DNA of 64,000 nt from Massilia antarctica (GCF_015689335.1 NZ_CP065053.1:186001-250000), one strand, 5' to 3'; numbered from the stretch's first letter, positions 1 to 8,802 are shown. Made by a program: numbers and translations. The notes: generated by a model not told the origin, from the sequence alone.

Positions 1-1
1 G

Positions 2-127
2 TGGTTTGGCGAGATTGGGATGGGAACGCAATATAAGCTCCTTGGAGACACGCGCGTCAAGAATTTGCTCGATAGCGGGCAATTGAAAGAAGTGTATAGA
101 GGACCTTACAATGGATACAAGCAATAG
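2..127 (+). CDS. C-terminal end of a TNT-domain (NAD+ glycohydrolase) toxin, cut by the window start
   Basis: The frame is open from base 2 to a TAG at 125-127, about 41 residues, with no start inside the window. It reads WFGEIGMGTQY, then about 10 residues later LLDSGQLKEV. This matches the end of the tuberculosis necrotizing toxin (TNT, DUF4237) domain, in which a W-F-G-x-x-G-x-G-x-Q-Y motif is followed by a short strand and a V-x-x-L-(I/L)-x-x-G-x-L segment. From memory, the Gln of this motif is one of the catalytic residues of the M. tuberculosis toxin. The stop overlaps the start of the next gene by 17 bp, the usual arrangement for a toxin and its immunity gene. The N-terminal delivery domain (type VI, Rhs, two-partner or other) lies outside the window. 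The assignment rests on a short segment, so it is moderate. Confidence 0.6.
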   Translation, partial: WFGEIGMGTQYKLLGDTRVKNLLDSGQLKEVYRGPYNGYKQ

Positions 128-353
128 ACTCAAACTTATTCGCGCCTTGCAAGCAGCGGGCGTCCGACCAAGCGCATACAGCGTATCAGGCGCCGAAGAT
201 TTAGCTCTTTGTTTAGAGAATGTCGACGGCAAATGGGAGGTGTTTTATTCTGAAAAAGGGGAAAGAAATCATATCAAGCAATTCTCGTCGGAATCCGACG
301 CCTGCACTTACATGTATCAGGAACTGATGGCGGACAAAACTTCATTCATGTAA
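111..353 (+). CDS. Probable immunity protein for the upstream TNT toxin (Imm59-like)
   Basis: An 80-residue soluble protein with no signal peptide or membrane segment. It has the pattern L-I-x-A-L-x-x-A-G-V-x-P-x-A-Y-S-V near the N-terminus, then E-D-L-A-L-C-L-E, W-E-V-F-Y-S-E-K-G-E-R and a late A-C-T-Y-M-Y helix. This is the layout I recall for the small Imm59-like family (A-Y-S-L-x-G..., Y-Y-S-E-R-G-x-R...). The start codon overlaps the 3' end of the toxin frame, implying translational coupling, as expected when the antidote must be co-produced with the toxin. The expected role is to bind and block the NADase in the cytosol of the producer and its kin. The family name is from memory; the position next to the toxin is the stronger argument. 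Confidence 0.6.
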   Translation: MDTSNRLKLIRALQAAGVRPSAYSVSGAEDLALCLENVDGKWEVFYSEKGERNHIKQFSSESDACTYMYQELMADKTSFM

Positions 354-367
354 AAATACGGTGACTG

Positions 368-392
368 TTCAGCCGCTATGAAGCCGGCTGAA
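368..392. terminator. Possible terminator hairpin between the immunity gene and flgL
   Basis: An 8-bp perfect stem (TTCAGCCG / CGGCTGAA) encloses a 9-nt loop just after the immunity gene. No strong T-run follows, only TCGGATTT, so it is a weak terminator candidate. It may serve both converging transcripts, because flgL ends at 628 on the other strand. The remaining bases up to 627 show no gene I can support. Confidence 0.35.
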
Positions 393-627
393 TCGGATTT
401 CCGGCGAAGGCATGCTGCAGCACGGTGAGCATGCTGTGGCCTTGCTTGCAAAGCGTATCGAAGCGGGATCGGATGACGCACCCATTGGCGACGCTCTCAG
501 AGGTAGGGAAGCAGCCAGATATCATTTGCAACAGATCGCCATCGGCGTCCTTACCGCACGAGAAATTGAACCTTTAGACGACCATGCAGCCGAGACCTGT
601 TGCCCCGCCCCGTCCCGCCAGCGCCCC

Positions 628-1866
628 TTACCCGATGTAGTTGAACAGCGACAGCCCCGACAGTATCTTGAACGACTTCTGCGCCGCTTCGAGCGTGGTC
701 TGCTGCTGCGCGAACTGCGACAGGGCTTTGACCATGTCCAGGTCTTGCAGGTTCGACAGCGCGGTCTGGTACTGGATATCGCGGTCCGACCCGGCGCTGT
801 CGAGGTAGTCGAGCTCCTGCATGCGCGAGCCGAACGAGGCACGCACCGAGAGGATGTTGTCGAGCGAGGAACCGAGGTTGGAATTGGCCACTGTCAGGCT
901 GTTGGCCAGCTGGGCCTTGCCGCCCGCGCCGACGGTTGGCTGGCGCAGCGCCGCAACCAGGTCGGTGATGGTGGTAAACACCGACTGGTTCACGCTCGGC
1001 GTGGTGGTGAACGTGTCGCCGTTGGCCGGATCGCCCTTGACATCGAGCGACATGCCGTCGAACGCGATCTGCTGCCCGGTTTTGTAGGGCTGCGGCGTGG
1101 CCACGGCCGGCGGACGCGGAATCGATTCATTGGTGGTGGTGTCGGTCACCATGTACGTCGTCACCGGCGGGGTGGTCGCCGTCACCGCGAAGCTCACGCT
1201 GTAATCGTGGCCGGTCAAGGCCGCCTTGTTGGTCACCGTGCCCGGCGACACCAGGCCCGAGCCGGTGTTGCCGGCGGCGGCGCGCGTCTGGAAACTGCCG
1301 TTGCCGGTCATGTTGCGCTCGAAAATGGCGTTGCCGGTCTCGCTCACCGGCATGGTGCGCGACGAGCCCACCTGCAGCTGGCGCTGGCCCTGGTCGCCAT
1401 TGTACTGGGCGCCCGTGGCGGTCTGGGTGAACGGCTGGGTGTCGGCGCGGTGGCCGGCGAACAGATAGCCGCCCACGCCATCTTCGGTGTTGGCCACAGC
1501 CAGCAAATCCTGCATGCGCGATTCGAGGTCGACCGCGATCGCTTCGCGGTCGGGCGGGGTCAGCGCGCCATTGCCGGCGTACACCGACAAGCGCTGGATT
1601 TCCTGCATCAGGGTGGTGGCGCTGGTGAGCGCGCCTTCGACCTGCCCCAGCGAGCTGTTGGCGTTCTGGCGGTTGACCTTGAACTGTTCGTTCACCGAGG
1701 CCGACTGGGTCAGTTCGAGCGCGCGCGCGGCCGCGACCGGATCGTCGGCCGCCGTCACCAGACGGCGGTTGGTCGACAGCTGCATCTGGGTCTTGGCCAG
1801 CTGGCTCTGCAAACTGCCGAGCTGGCCCGTGCCGTTGGCAAAAATGGTGCTGGTACTGATACGCAT
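628..1866 (-). CDS. flgL: Flagellar hook-filament junction protein FlgL (HAP3)
   Basis: This 412-residue protein starts MRISTSTIF, the classic flagellin/FlgL N-terminus (polar helix D0), and ends with the matching C-terminal helix (QTTLEAAQKSFKILSGLSLF). It forms the layer between FlgK and the first flagellin subunits. The start at 1866 is preferred over an in-frame upstream ATG because GAGGGAAA precedes it at the correct spacing and the conserved N-terminus begins there. At 412 residues it is about 95 longer than the enteric protein; the extra length lies in the central Thr/Gly-rich part, i.e. the variable outer domain. It is the last gene of the leftward flg run, 36 bp after flgK. Confidence 0.95.
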   Translation of the reverse strand: MRISTSTIFANGTGQLGSLQSQLAKTQMQLSTNRRLVTAADDPVAAARALELTQSASVNEQFKVNRQNANSSLGQVEGALTSATTLMQEIQRLSVYAGNGALTPPDREAIAVDLESRMQDLLAVANTEDGVGGYLFAGHRADTQPFTQTATGAQYNGDQGQRQLQVGSSRTMPVSETGNAIFERNMTGNGSFQTRAAAGNTGSGLVSPGTVTNKAALTGHDYSVSFAVTATTPPVTTYMVTDTTTNESIPRPPAVATPQPYKTGQQIAFDGMSLDVKGDPANGDTFTTTPSVNQSVFTTITDLVAALRQPTVGAGGKAQLANSLTVANSNLGSSLDNILSVRASFGSRMQELDYLDSAGSDRDIQYQTALSNLQDLDMVKALSQFAQQQTTLEAAQKSFKILSGLSLFNYIG

Positions 1867-1902
1867 GGTGTTTCCCTCGACTGAACTGCTCAACTACAAC
1901 GA

Positions 1903-3867
1903 TTAACGGCCGATCGACAGCACCGTATCGAACAGGGTACTGGCCATCTGCATCACCTTGCCGGCCGCCTGGTAGGCTTGCTGGTACTTGATCAGATTGG
2001 TCGCTTCTTCATCCAGGTTCACACCCGACACATCCTGCTGCGCCGCCGTGACCTGCTTGAGCAGGGTATCGCCAGCCTGGCCATTGACTTGCACTTCGCG
2101 CGTCTTGTTGCCGACAAAGCTGACCAGCTCGGCGTAGGCCGACTGGTAGGTGGCCTTGCTGCCGTCGAGGATGGGCTTGGTCTGCAGATTGCCCAGCAGA
2201 CGGGCGTTGCGGTTGTCGGCCGTGCCATTGCTGTTGGGGGCGACCGTGAAAGTGTCGCCCGCCACCGGGGTACCGGCAAATTTCAGGTTGACGCCGCCAA
2301 AGTTGTAATTGGCGCCGGCCGTGAAGGGAATCGAGGCGGTGCCGGCCGGATACGTTGTCGCCACGCCATTGGTGGTGACGGTCACGGCCTGGGCCGGCGG
2401 GAAACCCGACAGGCTGGCCGGAGCGCCGCCCACGGTCAGATTGACCGGCGTCGTCAGCGCATTGCCTGGTGTCAGGTAAGCCGCATCGACATTGCCTTCG
2501 CTGATCGTCACCGTGCCCTTGTTACTGAGCGGCATGCTGGTGCTGATCGGGGCTGCGGCCGCAATCGAACTGCGCTCGTTGACCATCATCGCAAAATCCG
2601 ACGCGCCGTTGATGGTCGGACGCACCAGGAAGCTGTCGCCGGCCGCCGCGCTGCCGGTGACGGTGAAGGCCACGCCATCGATGGTCTGCGGGGTGGTCTG
2701 CGGAAATGGGCTGACCGGGAACGGTTTATTGTCCGACAGGCGGGTCACCGTGTAATTGTTGCCGTCGTAGCTGACCTTGTAGTCGCTCTGGGTCAGGGCG
2801 GTCGGGTCGACGATGGCGGCCTGCACATCGGTGGTGCTGCCGACCGCATTGTTGATATTGCGCCCAACCACGGGCACGCCGACCTTGAAGAAGTCGCCGC
2901 CCGGATTGCCGGCCGCATCGAGGCCGAGGCGGTGCTGGGCGTTGAAGGTCTGCGCCAGGCCGATGGCCACCCTGCCGAGCGAATTCTGGGTACGGTCGAG
3001 GGTGCCGGAACGAAATTCCATCAAGCCGCCCAGTGCGCCGCCAGTGAAAACCTTGTCGTCCAGCACAGTGGTTTTGCTGCCGGTGACAAAGCCGACTTGC
3101 ACCCTGCTCAGGTCGGTTGGCGAGGTGGTGGCCACCAGTTCGAACGCCTTGTTGCCCACCACCAGCGGTTGTCCGGTGCCGATCGCGACCGTCATGCTGT
3201 TGTTGTTGCCGCGCGTGACCGTGGTTTTGACTTCCTTGTTCAGGTCGGCGATCAACTGGTCGCGCGCATCCATCAAGTCGTTCGGTTCGTTGCCGGTACC
3301 GGTGCTGAGCTGGGCGATCTTGTCGTTGAGCTCGCCGATCTGCTGGGCGTAGGAATTGATGACGCCGACCTTGGCCGTGATTTCGCTGTTGACGCCCTCG
3401 CGGATCTCGGTGAGGCGGTCATCGATGCCCTGGAAGCGCGCCACCAGGGATTCGCCGTTCGACAGTACCGCCTGGCGCGACGCGGCCGAGGACGGATTCG
3501 AGGCCATGTCCTGCACGCCCTTGAAAAAATCCTGCAGCGCCGGCGACAGGCCGGAGGTGCTGTCGGACAGGAGATTGTCGACCTGGCTGATCTGGGAATA
3601 AAAGGCGTCGAGCGAACTGACCTGGGTCTGGGCGGAACGCACCTGGCCATTCAGGAAAGGGTCGGAAAAGCGCTTGATCTGCTCGACCTCGGTACCGCTG
3701 CCGACGAAACCGTAGCCGAAGGCCTGGGCCGTGCCGCTCGCCTGGATCACTGTCTGGCGGCTGTAGCCGGCCACGTTGGCGTTGGCGATGTTATGCCCCG
3801 CCGTGGACAAGCCTACTTGCGCCGCGAACAGCCCGCTCTTGCCAATGTTGAGTAGATTTCCAGACAT
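1903..3867 (-). CDS. flgK: Flagellar hook-associated protein FlgK (HAP1)
   Basis: A 654-residue protein whose N-terminus (LLNIGKSGLFAAQVGLSTAG, then NIANANVAGYSRQ) is the rod/hook/HAP signature, with the C-terminal helix EEATNLIKYQQAYQAAGKVM. FlgK caps the hook and connects it through FlgL to the filament. It is about 100 residues longer than the E. coli protein; the extra residues are in the Thr/Gly/Asn-rich middle (about 330-560), as in other betaproteobacteria with enlarged outer domains. GGAAAG lies about 10 bases before the ATG. It is separated from upstream flgJ by a 142-bp spacer containing a GC-rich tandem repeat. Confidence 0.96.
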   Translation of the reverse strand: MSGNLLNIGKSGLFAAQVGLSTAGHNIANANVAGYSRQTVIQASGTAQAFGYGFVGSGTEVEQIKRFSDPFLNGQVRSAQTQVSSLDAFYSQISQVDNLLSDSTSGLSPALQDFFKGVQDMASNPSSAASRQAVLSNGESLVARFQGIDDRLTEIREGVNSEITAKVGVINSYAQQIGELNDKIAQLSTGTGNEPNDLMDARDQLIADLNKEVKTTVTRGNNNSMTVAIGTGQPLVVGNKAFELVATTSPTDLSRVQVGFVTGSKTTVLDDKVFTGGALGGLMEFRSGTLDRTQNSLGRVAIGLAQTFNAQHRLGLDAAGNPGGDFFKVGVPVVGRNINNAVGSTTDVQAAIVDPTALTQSDYKVSYDGNNYTVTRLSDNKPFPVSPFPQTTPQTIDGVAFTVTGSAAAGDSFLVRPTINGASDFAMMVNERSSIAAAAPISTSMPLSNKGTVTISEGNVDAAYLTPGNALTTPVNLTVGGAPASLSGFPPAQAVTVTTNGVATTYPAGTASIPFTAGANYNFGGVNLKFAGTPVAGDTFTVAPNSNGTADNRNARLLGNLQTKPILDGSKATYQSAYAELVSFVGNKTREVQVNGQAGDTLLKQVTAAQQDVSGVNLDEEATNLIKYQQAYQAAGKVMQMASTLFDTVLSIGR

Positions 3868-3925
3868 GATGTGTTTTCTTTCCTTGAATATCTCTATCTA
3901 CGGCAGTTTTGCGAGAAACTTGAGC

Positions 3926-4009
3926 GGGCCGCGCAGGCCGGGCCGCGCAGGCCGGGCCGCGCAGGCCGGGCCGCGCAGGCCGGGCCGCGCCAGGCCGGCC
4001 TGGGCCAGG
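3926..4009. repeat. 14-bp GC-only tandem repeat between flgJ and flgK
   Basis: Four perfect head-to-tail copies of GGGCCGCGCAGGCC occupy 3926-3981. A fifth degenerate copy and related GGCCAGGC-type sequence run on to the flgJ stop codon at 4010-4012. The array fills most of the flgJ-flgK spacer. No coding function is evident. It is likely to vary in copy number by slippage and, being GC-rich and self-complementary (GGCC cores), would fold in the flgJ-flgK transcript. Confidence 0.9.
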
Positions 4010-4972
4010 CTAGGCCAGGTTGCGCTGGATGATCTTGGTCAGCTTGGCGGCGTACAGAGGATCGGTGGCATAGCCAGCCTTTTGCAGTCCGTGGGCGAAG
4101 CCGGCCGCATCCTGGGCATGGGCCAGGACTTTCTCGTAGCGCGGGTTATCCGTGATCAGCTTGGCGTAATCCTTGAAACTGTCGGCATACGAATCGTAGG
4201 CGCGGAATTTCTCCACCTTCGTCTGCGGCTTGCCGTTGACGTATTCGGTCGTGACCGCGGTGGCAACCTTGCCAGTCCAGCCAGGACCGGCCTTGATGCC
4301 GAACAGGTTGTGGCTGGCGCTGCCGTCGGTATTGCGGATTTCACGCTTGCCCCAGCCCGATTCGAGCGCGGCCTGGCCCAGCATGAACTTGGCCGGAATG
4401 CCGGTCGCGCGCGAGGCTTCGTCGGCGTGGGCCCCGAGTTTTTCCTGGAATTCGCGCACGTGGGGCGACTGCGGGCGCCCGCTCGCGCTCACACCAGGCA
4501 CCGTGGCCGGCGTGAGCAGTGCGCCCGGAGTCTTGATCATGTCGCCGGCATCGCGTCCGGGCGGCAGGGCGATGCGCCTGGCGGGCTGGTCGCCGGCGAT
4601 GGCGATCGGCTGGGCCGGCTGGGCGGAGGGATCGCCATTGATCGCCAGCGCCTGCGCATTCGTGGCCTGGCTGCTCAGCTGGCGGATCAGCACGTCAGCC
4701 AGGCCGACCCCGCGCTTGGCCAGGTTTTGGCTCATCTGCTGGTCGAGCATGGTGGTGAAGGTCTTGGTTTGCTGGCTGTCGAGCATGCCTTCGCCCTGGG
4801 GCGTGGCGTCGCGCATGCTTTTCATCATCATGTTGATGAACATGGCCTCGAACTGGGTCGACGCCGTTTTCAGCGCTTCCGGGGAGCCGGCCTTGGCCGA
4901 CTGCTTGAGCCCGCCCAAGGCGTTGGTGTCGAGGGCGAGCTTGCTGCTCAGGTCGTTCGATGGGCCGATCAT
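4010..4972 (-). CDS. flgJ: FlgJ: rod cap protein fused to peptidoglycan hydrolase
   Basis: A 320-residue two-domain protein. Residues about 30-100 carry the rod-binding domain (FEAMFINMMMKSMRDAT). A Pro/Ala-rich linker spans about 105-165. Residues about 170-320 form the glucosaminidase-type muramidase, with the catalytic Glu at about 204 in ALESGWGKREI followed by NLFGIKAG. It caps the growing rod and opens the murein layer so the rod can pass; export is by the flagellar type III system, consistent with the lack of a signal peptide. It starts 10 bp after flgI. The dual-domain form is the usual one in beta- and gammaproteobacteria. Confidence 0.95.
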   Translation of the reverse strand: MIGPSNDLSSKLALDTNALGGLKQSAKAGSPEALKTASTQFEAMFINMMMKSMRDATPQGEGMLDSQQTKTFTTMLDQQMSQNLAKRGVGLADVLIRQLSSQATNAQALAINGDPSAQPAQPIAIAGDQPARRIALPPGRDAGDMIKTPGALLTPATVPGVSASGRPQSPHVREFQEKLGAHADEASRATGIPAKFMLGQAALESGWGKREIRNTDGSASHNLFGIKAGPGWTGKVATAVTTEYVNGKPQTKVEKFRAYDSYADSFKDYAKLITDNPRYEKVLAHAQDAAGFAHGLQKAGYATDPLYAAKLTKIIQRNLA

Positions 4973-4982
4973 GATGATGTCC

Positions 4983-6089
4983 TCAGATAATTTCGAGTTC
5001 GGCGCGCAAGGATCCGGCCGCTTTCAGCGCCTGCAGGATCGAGAGCAAGTCTTGCGGCGAAGCCCCGATCGCATTCATGGCCTTGACCACTTCGGCCAGC
5101 GAAGCGCCGCCCTTGACCATGACCACCTTGCCCGGGTCTTTCTTCACTTCCACCTGGGTATTCTGGGTGACCACGGTCTGGCCGCCCGAGAACGGACCCG
5201 GTTGGCTCACTTGCGGATCCGAACTGATCGTCACCGACAGATTGCCGTGCGAAATCGCGCAAGTATCGAGCGTGACGGTCTGGTTCATCACCACCGAGCC
5301 GGTACGCGCGTTCATGATGACCTTGGCGGCCAGCTTGGATGGATTGACTTCCAGCCCTTCCAGGATACCGATGAAAGCCACCCGCTGGTCGCTCGACGAG
5401 GGCGAACGCACGCGGATCACCCTGCCGTCGAGCGCGGTGGCGATATCCGGCCCGAAATGGTTATTGATCGCTTCCACCACCCTGGCCACGGTGGAGAAAT
5501 CGGTGGTGTTCAATTCCAGGCGGATCTGGTTGTTTTCGCCCAGGTTGGAGGCGACCGCGCGCTCGACCGTGGCGCCGGCCGAGATCTTGCCCACGGACAG
5601 GTGATTGACCTGTACCTGGGCGCCGCCCGCCTGGGCACCGACGCCGCCGACCAGCACATTGCCCTGGGCCATGGCGTAGACCTGGCCATCGGCGCCTTGC
5701 AGCGGGGTCATGATCAGGGTACCGCCGCGCAAGCTCTTGGCGTTACCGATGGACGAGACCGTGATATCGATGGTCTGGCCGGGCTGGGCAAAGGCTGGCA
5801 AGGAGGCGGTGACCATCACCGCGGCCACGTTCTTCAGTTGCAGGCTGGTGCCGGGCGGCATGTTCACACCCTTCGCCTGCAGCATCGAGACGATCGACTG
5901 CACCGTGAACGGGGTCTGGGTGGTCTGGTCGCCGCTGCCATCGAGGCCGACAACGATGCCGTAGCCGCTCAGCTGATTCTGGCGCACGCCGGCGATCGTG
6001 GTCAGGTCCTTCAGGCGTTCAGCCTGGGCGGCCTGCGGCAGCAGGGCCAGCGACAGCGCGAGAGCGGCGGTATTCAGGAATGCACGCAT
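4983..6089 (-). CDS. flgI: Flagellar P-ring protein FlgI
   Basis: This 368-residue protein has a Sec signal peptide (LNTAALALSLALLPQAAQA) followed by the highly conserved start of mature FlgI (ERLKDLTTIAGVRQNQLSGY). It contains the typical GVNMPPGTSLQLKNVAAVMV segment. FlgI polymerises in the periplasm around the rod as part of the LP-ring bushing. The length is normal for the family. It is sandwiched between flgH and flgJ with 10-bp spacers on both sides, consistent with one transcript. Confidence 0.97.
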   Translation of the reverse strand: MRAFLNTAALALSLALLPQAAQAERLKDLTTIAGVRQNQLSGYGIVVGLDGSGDQTTQTPFTVQSIVSMLQAKGVNMPPGTSLQLKNVAAVMVTASLPAFAQPGQTIDITVSSIGNAKSLRGGTLIMTPLQGADGQVYAMAQGNVLVGGVGAQAGGAQVQVNHLSVGKISAGATVERAVASNLGENNQIRLELNTTDFSTVARVVEAINNHFGPDIATALDGRVIRVRSPSSSDQRVAFIGILEGLEVNPSKLAAKVIMNARTGSVVMNQTVTLDTCAISHGNLSVTISSDPQVSQPGPFSGGQTVVTQNTQVEVKKDPGKVVMVKGGASLAEVVKAMNAIGASPQDLLSILQALKAAGSLRAELEII

Positions 6090-6099
6090 GGTAGTCCGA

Positions 6100-6744
6100 T
6101 CAGAATGGCAGCAGGGACTGGAAGAAACGCGACACCATCGCCGTCATTTCGGCGCGGTCGATCTGGCTGTTGGTCCGGTACTCGACCCGCGCATCGGCCA
6201 CCTGGGTCGACGACACCGTGTTGCCGGTGCCGATATTGTCGGGACTGACCATCCCGGAGAAGCGGATGAACTCGATGCCCTTGTTCATGGCGACCTGCTT
6301 CTCGCCGGCCACGATCAGGTTACCGTTCGGCAGCACTTCGGTGACGGTCACGCCAATGGTGCCGGTAAAGGTGTTGCTGGCGCTCTGGTTGTCCGAATCG
6401 GAAAATTTGTTGGCGCCCTCGACCCCGACGGCAGCGCCGAACACGCCCTTGATCACGCCGGGCGCGGCGAAGTTGGCCGAGCCGGACTTGTTGCCCGAAC
6501 TGGCACCGGCTTTCACGGCCGAGGTTTTCTCGGTGATGTTAATGGTCAGCATGTCGCCGATATGGCGCGCGCGGCGGTCTTCGAACAGCGGACGGTACTG
6601 GGAACTCTGGTAGATGGCGCCGTTGGCGGGCGCGCTCTGCTCGGCCATGAGGGGCCGCGCGCTGGTGGGCCGCTGCACGATCGAGCTCGGGGTGGCGGCG
6701 CAGCCGGCCAGCGCCAGCAGGGAAACGATGAGAATGGATTTCAT
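6100..6744 (-). CDS. flgH: Flagellar L-ring lipoprotein FlgH
   Basis: A 214-residue protein with a lipoprotein signal: LLALAGC ends at Cys15, giving a lipobox L-A-G-C and a lipidated mature N-terminus. The body contains the conserved YRPLFEDRRARHIGDMLTI and GEKQVAMNKGIEFIRFSGMV blocks and ends with the short conserved SRFFQSLLPF. FlgH forms the outer-membrane L ring around the rod. Length is as expected. It follows flgG after 20 bp. Confidence 0.97.
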   Translation of the reverse strand: MKSILIVSLLALAGCAATPSSIVQRPTSARPLMAEQSAPANGAIYQSSQYRPLFEDRRARHIGDMLTINITEKTSAVKAGASSGNKSGSANFAAPGVIKGVFGAAVGVEGANKFSDSDNQSASNTFTGTIGVTVTEVLPNGNLIVAGEKQVAMNKGIEFIRFSGMVSPDNIGTGNTVSSTQVADARVEYRTNSQIDRAEMTAMVSRFFQSLLPF

Positions 6745-6764
6745 GACAGTTCTCCTGGCCGCGC

Positions 6765-7547
6765 TTACAGCTGCGACAATTTTTGCAACATCTGGTCGGA
6801 CGTGGTGATCGCCTTGCTGTTGATCTCGTAGGCGCGCTGGGTCTGGATCATATTGACCATTTCCTCGACCACGTTCACGTTCGAGGTTTCCACATAGCCT
6901 TGCAGCACCACCCCGGCGCCGTTGGTGCCCGGGGTGTTGGTGTTGGCATTGCCCGAGGCGCCGGTTTCCACGTACAGGTTTTCGCCTTTCGACTCCAGCC
7001 CGGCCGGGTTGACGAAGGTGGTCACTTGCAGGCTGCCGATCTGGGATGGCGCATTGGTGCCCGGCAGGGTCACCGAAACGGTGCCATCGCGCCCGACGGT
7101 GAGCGACTGGGCATTGGCCGGCACGGTGATGGCCGGCTGCACCACGAAGCCGGACGAGGTGACCAGCTGGCCGTTGGAATCGCTCTGGAAGGAGCCGTCG
7201 CGGGTGTAGGCGGCGGTACCGTCAGGCATGAGCACGGAAAAGAAACCGGCGCCGTTGATCATCACGTCTTTCGAGTTGCCGGTCTGCTGGGGATTGCCCT
7301 GGGTGTGGATGCGTTCGACCGAGACGGCGCGCACGCCGGTCCCGATCTGCTGGCCCGAAGGCAGCTGGGTTTGTTGCGAGGATTGGGCGCCTGGCTGGCG
7401 CACATTCTGGTACAGCAAATCCTCGAACACGGCGCGGCTGCGCTTGAAGCCGTTGGTGCTGACGTTGGCCAGGTTATTGGTGATGACGTCCAGGTTGGTC
7501 TGCTGCGCTTCCAGGCCGGTCTTGGCGATAAAAAGGGAACGAATCAT
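6765..7547 (-). CDS. flgG: Flagellar distal rod protein FlgG
   Basis: This 260-residue protein begins [20 protein letters not shown] and contains [20 protein letters not shown], the rod-protein signature, plus the FlgG-typical LYQNVRQPG segment. It ends with [20 protein letters not shown]. It forms the long distal rod. The start at 7547 is chosen because TGGAGAAG precedes it at good spacing; an upstream in-frame ATG would add 14 unconserved residues. flgF lies 74 bp upstream and flgH 20 bp downstream. Confidence 0.96.
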   Translation of the reverse strand: MIRSLFIAKTGLEAQQTNLDVITNNLANVSTNGFKRSRAVFEDLLYQNVRQPGAQSSQQTQLPSGQQIGTGVRAVSVERIHTQGNPQQTGNSKDVMINGAGFFSVLMPDGTAAYTRDGSFQSDSNGQLVTSSGFVVQPAITVPANAQSLTVGRDGTVSVTLPGTNAPSQIGSLQVTTFVNPAGLESKGENLYVETGASGNANTNTPGTNGAGVVLQGYVETSNVNVVEEMVNMIQTQRAYEINSKAITTSDQMLQKLSQL

Positions 7548-7621
7548 GGTCTTCTCCAGTAACGGCGGCCGGCGAACATCGCCACGCACCGATCAATGAA
7601 GAGATTATGCGCGCCCTGGTG

Positions 7622-8368
7622 TTATCCCAAAGCGAGGATCTGGGTGGCTTTCGTGGCGTTGTTCTCGGCATTCTTCATCAGGCTCATTTGCAGCTCGAAG
7701 GAGCGGGCCAGCGAAATCATGTTCACCATGGCATCGACCGGGCTGACGTTGGAGCCTTCGAGGGCGCCGCCGGCCACCGCCACTTGCGGGTCGGCCGCGG
7801 CGGGACTGCCGTCTTTCAGGCGGAACAAGCCATCGTCGCCGCGCACCAGGTCCTGCTCGGGCGGGTTGACCAGTTTCAGGCGGCCCAGCACGGTGGGCGC
7901 GCCCGGCTTGGTGGTGGTGGCGATGGTCGAGATGGTGCCATCGCCGCCGATCGATACCGACACTTCGGGCGGGACGGTGATGGGGCCGCCGTCGCCCTGG
8001 ATGGTGAAGCCGGCGGTGTTGGTAAGCAGCCCGTTTTCATTCATTTGCAGGGCGCCGTTGCGGGTGTAGGCTTCGCTGCCGTCAGGCATTTGCACGGCGA
8101 GGAAACCCTTGCCCTTGAGGGCGACATCGAGGTCGCGCCCGGTCAGTTGCAGGGGGCCGGAGGAAAAATCGGAGCTGACCGTGGAATTGACCACGAAGGC
8201 GCGCGTGGCCAGGGGCAGGTTTTCGCCGACGATGGGCACGGCGCGAAAGGCATCGATCTGGGCGCGGAAACCGGTGGTGGTGACGTTGGCCAGGTTGTGC
8301 GAGGTGGTGGCCTGCTGCTCCAGGATGTGCTTGGCGCCGCTGGCGGCTGTGTAGATGAGTCTATCCAT
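7622..8368 (-). CDS. flgF: Flagellar proximal rod protein FlgF
   Basis: A 248-residue protein starting MDRLIYTAASGAKHILEQQ, with SHNLANVTTTGFRAQIDAF as the rod signature and the FlgF-typical LDVALKGKGFLAVQMPDGSEAYTR block. It ends with DAMVNMISLARSFELQMSLM. It builds the proximal rod between FlgC and FlgG. It is separated from flgE by an unusual 434-bp spacer full of inverted repeats, so flgFGHIJKL may have its own promoter or depend on read-through. Confidence 0.95.
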   Translation of the reverse strand: MDRLIYTAASGAKHILEQQATTSHNLANVTTTGFRAQIDAFRAVPIVGENLPLATRAFVVNSTVSSDFSSGPLQLTGRDLDVALKGKGFLAVQMPDGSEAYTRNGALQMNENGLLTNTAGFTIQGDGGPITVPPEVSVSIGGDGTISTIATTTKPGAPTVLGRLKLVNPPEQDLVRGDDGLFRLKDGSPAAADPQVAVAGGALEGSNVSPVDAMVNMISLARSFELQMSLMKNAENNATKATQILALG

Positions 8369-8802
8369 GATGTTTCCTTATGCGTGCCCTACTGACGTTT
8401 CTACTATCCTCACCCGCCGCTCCGCCAATATCCTGTCGTTGTCGCCATTGGCGACAACGACTTCCCGCGCAGCGCCCGGTTTCAAGGAAACTCCTCAACT
8501 CTCTTGGAACCATGCAAAGTCAGAGGCCGGTTTCAAATAGCGCTAACTTAAGCTCCGTCTTTCCCGCGCAGGCGGGAATCCATAGCACATTGGATCATCA
8601 AAGGTGCTATGGGGGAAACGCATGCGTTTCCGCCTCCGCGGGAGCGACGGTTTCGAGATTTGCGGTCGCAAAACTGCTCAACTTAGTGGCAAAGGCTAGC
8701 TCCTGGAGAGGCGGGAACGCATGCGTTCCCGCCAAGTACATGCCGACGCCGCTAGCGGATCAACCAACTTGGGTTCCCGCCTACGCGGGAACGACCTTGG
8801 TA
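8369..8802. repeat. Gene-free flgE-flgF spacer packed with inverted repeats
   Basis: The 434 bp contain no credible gene but several strong palindromes: a 12-bp perfect stem with a 3-nt loop at 8435-8461; a left-arm-like block of the dispersed GTTCCCGCgnAGGCGGGAA element at 8555-8580; an 8-bp stem (CATAGCAC/GTGCTATG) at 8581-8611; a perfect 18-bp palindrome at 8614-8631; a perfect 24-bp palindrome at 8710-8733; and a right-arm copy (AACTTGGGTTCCCGCC and on) at 8766-8796. The last two and 8555-8580 share sequence with elements at 23826-25238 and 46240-46330. It looks like nested short palindromic elements inserted into the flagellar operon. Confidence 0.8.

Noticed and set aside
412..1884. 490-codon plus-strand frame opposite flgL
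   Set aside because: FlgL on the minus strand is certain; the plus frame is compositionally abnormal.
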